Of a DNA stretch of 27,500 nucleotides, positions 23,908-27,500 are shown piece by piece. The position numbers and the translations under genes were made by a program. Numbering within the stretch: position 1 is the stretch's first letter; every line of letters starts with the position of its first letter. The stretch comes from Symbiodinium natans (taxonomy: Eukaryota > Sar > Dinophyceae > Suessiales > Symbiodiniaceae). The stretch covers positions 107,501 to 135,000 of the forward strand of contig CAJNDS010002102.1 of the NCBI GenBank assembly GCA_905221605.1, given 5' to 3'. The notes beneath the pieces are model-generated. The model saw only the letters and a list, made by a program, of their open reading frames with translations. It searched no databases and was not told where the DNA came from.

Positions 23908-24020
23908 AGTTTAGGGTTTAGGGTTTGGGGTTTAGGGTTTAGGGTTTAGGGTTTGGGGTTTAGGGTTTAGGGTTTAGGGTTTAGGGTTTAGGGTTTAGGG
24001 TGTAGGGTTTAGGGTTTAGA
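23908..24020 (+). repeat. TTTAGGG array
   Basis: About 16 units with a few TTTGGGG; then TTTAGAGTGCCCTAAACC, a near head-to-head junction at 24015-24032. Confidence 0.95.
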
Positions 24021-24145
24021 GTGCCCTAAACCTAGACTTAAGAGCACTTGGAGGTTCGTACCTATGGCCCCAAGTAGAATCGGTTTCAGTCTGTGAGCCA
24101 TACCTTCCACCAAACGCCGAACCCCCTCTGTGGACACTAACTTTC

Positions 24146-24310
24146 CCCTAAACCCTAAACCCTAAACCCTAAACCCTAACCCCTAAACCCTAAACCCTAA
24201 ACCCTAAACCCTAAACAATAAACCCTAAACCCTAAACCCTAAACCCTAAACCCTAAACCCTAAACCCTAAACCCTAAACCCTAAACCCTAAACCCTAAAC
24301 CCTAAACCCA
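24146..24310 (-). repeat. CCCTAAA array
   Basis: About 23 units, one CAATAAA variant. Confidence 0.97.
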
Positions 24311-24423
24311 AACATAAGGCTTTCACTTGCTTTTGGGGCTCTCAGGCGCTGAGCCCTAACCCCTTGCGGCTCTCCATCCTTCGTGCAGCATCTGTAAAGC
24401 CTGCTCAACGTCTTACCGTCTTA

Positions 24424-24524
24424 CCTAAACCCTAAACCCTAAACCCTAAACCCTAAACCCTAAACCCTAAACCCTAAACCCTAAACCCTAAACCCTAAAC
24501 CCTAAACCCTAAACCCTAAACCCT
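24424..24524 (-). repeat. CCCTAAA array
   Basis: About 14 perfect units. The short islands on each side (24311-24423, 24525-24649) have AG/GT-like edges but no decisive frame. Confidence 0.97.
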
Positions 24525-24649
24525 CACCCCCCACACCCGAGGGCCCTGTGCTGGAGGCCCCCACCGCGGCTTTTTCCGCTGGCTGATGTCGATGGCTTTG
24601 CTTGCCAACGACTGCCGCCACCTTGGGAAAGCGCTGAACCCGGTTTGGA

Positions 24650-24830
24650 AACCCTAAACCCTAAACCCTAAACCCTAAACCCTAAACCCTAAACCCTAAA
24701 CCCTAAACCCTAAACCCTAAACCCTAAACCCTAAGCCCAGTTGAGGGGCTTAGGTAAGATCTCTGAGCTTATGAACCCTAAACCCTAAACCCCAAATCCC
24801 AAACCCTAAACCCTAAACCCGAAGCACTGG
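24650..24830 (-). repeat. CCCTAAA arrays, two blocks
   Basis: 12-13 perfect units to 24737, a 35-bp spacer, then a degenerate block at 24776-24822. Confidence 0.95.
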
Positions 24831-24910
24831 AGGACCAGGGGCCTGAGGAGTTTCCATGCTTCTAGGATGCTGCTGAGGAAACTTAAGTTAAGAGTGCCAT
24901 AGTATATTAT

Positions 24911-25010
24911 AGGGTTTGGGTTTTAGGGTTTAGGGTTTGTGGTTTAGGGTTTGGGGTTTAGGGTTTAGGGTGGTTTAGGGTATAGGGTCGAGGGTAAAGG
25001 GTTTAGGAAG
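24911..25010 (+). repeat. Degenerate TTTAGGG array
   Basis: G-rich with TTTGTGG and GTATAGG variants; further loose G-rich and C-rich words continue to 25265. Confidence 0.88.
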
Positions 25011-25265
25011 CCGAAAACCCTAAACCCAACCTTAAAAGCCTGAATTCTGGGCGTAGGACTGTCTGAGGCTCACAGTTAGGGTTTAGGGTTTGGGCTTAGG
25101 GCTTTGGGTTTAGGGGCCCAGTGCTTGGGATTTCGAGCTGAGGGGGTCTGCGGCTAGGGCTTGAACCCTAAGCCCTAAACCCTAAACGCTTCCTAAGGCC
25201 CGAACCCTACACCCTTAAACCCTGAACCCTAAACCCCAAACCCTAAACCCTAAACCTTAACCCCG

Positions 25266-25759
25266 AACACATCTAAGGACCAGAACATGGGAGCGAAATA
25301 GAGTTCGGATGTGAGGGTGAACAAATCGACAACTGGGTTTCCTATGAAGGGTCTACATTGCCATACCATATGAATATCGAAGGCATCTCTACATATATAG
25401 TACACAATTTCAGTACCCTACTCCCTGTTCTGGTAGCCCCATTGTTAAGCCCTCAACTTCGAATCCTTACCCTAAACCTTTCGGGCCTCGGGCATGCGAG
25501 CCCTAAACCCTGCAACCTCTCGAATCCTGATCTAAGGGTAATGACATGGCCCCTTCATCTGGGGAACTCCTTATTTACCCCTTACATACCATACTTCGAA
25601 ACCCTGTAGAGAAGGTAAGTGACCGTATTAGTCCACCATAGAACTACCTTTAGACCTGAGCCCGAAAAAGAAGACCTCTGATGCAGGGCTCAGGTTTCTG
25701 AGCCCCTGTGTCCCCGGCTTGCCGAAAGGACCCTTGTATCTCCTTGAAGTTTAGCAAGG
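25266..25759. other. Unique island, A/T-richer, with an 83-codon open frame
   Basis: The + frame at 25358-25609 opens at TTG and is rich in Leu/Pro/Ser (STLLPVLVAPLLSPQLRILT). Several C-rich telomere words lie inside it (CCTAAACC). No domain, and length is borderline; not called as a gene. Confidence 0.3.
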
Positions 25760-25819
25760 TTTAGGGTTTAGGGTTTAGGGCTTAGGGTTTAGGGTTTAGG
25801 GTTTCAGGGTTTAGGGCTA
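25760..25819 (+). repeat. TTTAGGG array
   Basis: Eight G-rich units, few variants. Confidence 0.94.
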
Positions 25820-25858
25820 CAATATAGAAACCCAACACAAAGAGCCCTGGACGCAGGT

Positions 25859-25919
25859 CTAGGAGATCTCTGGGCTCCGCAGCATCTCGCCGGCCACGCG
25901 ATGCAGATACTCCAGAGAC
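25859..25919 (-). CDS. Candidate terminal exon, minus strand
   Basis: On minus, acceptor CTCTCAACAG, then one base and the frame SLEYLHRVAGEMLRSPEIS followed by TAG. Fourteen of 19 third positions are G or C. It lies between a C-rich array (upstream on minus) and a G-rich one. Confidence 0.27.
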
Positions 25920-25931
25920 CTGTTGAGAGCG

Positions 25932-26100
25932 CCCTAAACCCTAAACCCTAAACCCTAAATCCTAAACCCTAAACCCTAAACCCTAAACCCTAAACCCTAA
26001 ACCCTAAACCCTAAACCCTAAACCCTAACCCCAAACCCTAATCCCTAAAACCCTAAACCCTAAACCCTATAAACCCTGAACCTCAGGCCCCAAACCCTAA
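25932..26100 (-). repeat. CCCTAAA array
   Basis: Perfect to about 26028, then degenerate. Confidence 0.95.
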
Positions 26101-26193
26101 GGGCATTCCTTTTCGGGGACCTCTTTGTCGAGCCTTGCGGGGCCTGGGCCTTTTTGTTGGCCTCCCGAAGCCTTTTTGGGGTTTGCCAGGCTG

Positions 26194-26327
26194 AGGGTTT
26201 AGGGTTTAGGGTTTAGGGTTTAGGGTTTAGGGTTTAGGGTTTAGGTTTTAGGGTTTAGGGTTTAGGGTTTAGGGTTTAGGGTTTAGGGTTTAGGGTGTAG
26301 GGTTTAGGGTGTAGGGTTTAGGGTTAG
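26194..26327 (+). repeat. TTTAGGG array
   Basis: About 19 units with two GGGTGTA variants at the right end. Confidence 0.97.
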
Positions 26328-26463
26328 ACCAATGACCTTGAAATTCGGAATGATGCGCCGGCAAGGTTTAAGTCACGGCATAGTTCAGCTTTTTTCGGGC
26401 TTGGAAAGAAAACATCGGATTTGCAGGTTCAAAGTGATCGACATGCGGTTGCTGCGGTTGTTG

Positions 26464-26590
26464 CTTGGGATGTTCTCCCTTATACGAACAGTCCTTCGTA
26501 GGGATTCTAATCGGGGTACTACCCTACACCCTAAACCCTAAACTCTAATCCCCATTAAGGACTGTTCGTATAAAGGGGGAACATGCCAAG
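26464..26590. mobile_element. Foldback/MITE-like element, family A copy 4, with telomere units in the loop
   Basis: CTTGGGATGTTCTCCCTTAT at the left and GGGGGAACATGCCAAG at the right, with arms as in copies A1-A3. The loop is about 24 nt longer than in the others, and the extra sequence (26522-26545, CCCTACACCCTAAACCCTAA..) is telomere repeat. Confidence 0.9.
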
Positions 26591-26639
26591 TTCAGGGTGC
26601 TCAAGCCGACTCAAGCCCTTAACTCCCTGCCGGAGCCTT

Positions 26640-26715
26640 GGGTTTAGGGTTTAGGGTTTAGGGTTTAGGGTTTAGGGTTTAGGGTTTTTGGTTCAGGGTT
26701 TAGGGTTTAGGGTTT
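26640..26715 (+). repeat. TTTAGGG array
   Basis: Ten units, one TTTTTGG and one TTCAGGG variant. Confidence 0.95.
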
Positions 26716-26813
26716 TGCTAAGCCCGAACTGGAGAGTAGGGTTTACTCTCATTCCACCCCAAACAAAAAACACCGCGAACATGCTCCAAGCCCCGCAGGA
26801 ACATAGGAACACG

Positions 26814-27035
26814 ACCCTAAACCCTAAACCCTAAACCCTAAACACTAAACCTCGAACCCCTTGGAAGAGCTTGCTGAGGGTTTTCGTCTGGGAGGGGGAT
26901 GCCGAGCCAAGAAAGAAAGACAGGGGTACGAGCGTAGGTCCCAATGCCTATTAGAGTCTAGGGTTTGGGTTTCCACGGTGTTTAGGGTTTAGGGTTTAGG
27001 GTTTAGGGTTCAGGGTTCAGGGTTTAGGGTTTAGG
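26814..27035. repeat. Short C-rich block, island, then G-rich block
   Basis: CCCTAAA at 26814-26855; unique island with GAAAGAAAGA; TTTAGGG at 26978-27035. Confidence 0.9.
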
Positions 27036-27204
27036 GTTTTGGAATTACGGTATAGAGTTTTAAGGTTCAGGATTTACAGTTTAGGGTTTGGGGGCCCGCG
27101 ACCTCTGAACCCCATTCAGCCTCAACTCTACTTAAACCCGTACCCCCCTTCTTCCTATCGCCGAAGCCAACCCCACACCGCAATCCCCTACCCCTTTCAT
27201 GCTA

Positions 27205-27275
27205 AACAAACCCTAAACCCTAAACCCTAAACCCTAAACCCTAAACCCTAAACCCTAACCCCTAAACCCCTAAAA
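27205..27275 (-). repeat. CCCTAAA array
   Basis: About eight perfect units and then CCCCTAAA/CCCTAAAA variants. Confidence 0.95.
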
Positions 27276-27500
27276 CCCGAAACCGAACCCCCCCCCCAGG
27301 CCTAAACCCATTCATCCTGAACCCTAGTTGAAGCCTTGACCCTATACCCCTTCATCCTAAAGCCGAGTTCAACCCCTTCATCCTAGACCCCAAATTAAGC
27401 CTTGAACCCTAAACCCTCTACCCCAAAGCCGCAGAGAATCGCGGATATACGATTCTTGGGATTACAGGTCTAAATCCTACACGCTGAACCCAACCCTAAA
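27276..27500. other. Degenerate C-rich sequence to window end
   Basis: Loose CCCTAAA/CCTTGAA words with a TTCATCCTGAACC / TTCATCCTAAAGC / TTCATCCTAGACC motif repeated about every 35-45 bp (27311, 27351, 27378). The window closes in CCCTAAA, the wrong orientation for a right chromosome end. Confidence 0.7.

Noticed and set aside
1-27500. Confident calling of every open island as an exon
   Set aside because: A 20-codon stretch is stop-free with probability of about (61/64) to the 20th, near 0.4, per frame, so with six frames most islands have one or more. Several islands are open in two to four frames. Only the better-bounded ones are listed, at low confidence.
1-27500. CRISPR array
   Set aside because: The tandem units are 7-8 bp telomere repeats without unique spacers of constant length.
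1-27500. tRNA, rRNA or spliced-leader genes
   Set aside because: Looked for cloverleaf-type GTTCRA boxes, conserved rRNA words and the dinoflagellate leader word TTTTGGCTCAAG by eye; none found. A covariance-model scan would be decisive.

Overview
This window looks like nuclear DNA from a eukaryote whose telomere unit is TTTAGGG (plants, several algae, dinoflagellates and their relatives). It is dominated from end to end by short interstitial blocks of that unit and its drifted variants. The blocks switch strand dozens of times, and between them lie islands of about 50-500 bp of complex sequence. I recognise no protein, rRNA, tRNA, spliced-leader gene or operon. The balanced base composition, the very short candidate exons, and the LNPKP/GFRV tails encoded wherever a frame runs into an array all recall dinoflagellate (Symbiodiniaceae-like) genomic contigs. 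That assignment is inference from general knowledge, not proof. Both window edges carry arrays in the wrong orientation for a chromosome end, so this is interstitial DNA and not a telomere cap.

Layout. 0-5 kb: G-rich and C-rich arrays alternate, with a 7+8 bp dimer array (2078-2405), a first foldback element of family A (2968-3064) and several exon-sized open frames on the + strand. 5-11 kb: more arrays; a GT-rich simple repeat; foldback element D; a diverged element present twice in opposite orientation (6925-7028 and 9198-9299); candidate exons, one with a CPFC motif on the minus strand; and a palindromic telomere head-to-head junction at 10068. 11-15 kb: a higher-order repeat of telomere variants (11136-11417), a 105-bp duplication, element E1, a 37-bp inverted repeat pair, a perfect 10-copy GGTTTGAG array and a long GGGCTTA array. 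15-19 kb: the best gene-like cluster (16025-17318), then the longest C-rich array and element A2. 19-24 kb: a GA-rich tract beside the longest open frame of the window (19232-19723), a terminal-inverted-repeat element with a 20-bp telomeric palindrome inside it, elements E2 and A3, a second copy of two other repeat families, and a facing pair of family B elements. 24-27.5 kb: mostly arrays, plus element A4, which carries telomere units inserted in its loop.

How it may work together (inference). One unit of the G strand, GTTTAG, begins with GT and ends with AG, so a TTTAGGG array can be read as a complete GT-AG intron on that strand. At 17042-17318 two open frames join in phase across an 82-nt array with exactly these boundaries. 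Small foldback elements with paired copies also show that telomere units were inserted at internal sites, as expected if breaks are healed with telomeric repeats or if the repeats spread as introner-like elements. The coding calls are weak one by one, because most candidate exons are short enough to be stop-free by chance. The repeat structure is seen directly.
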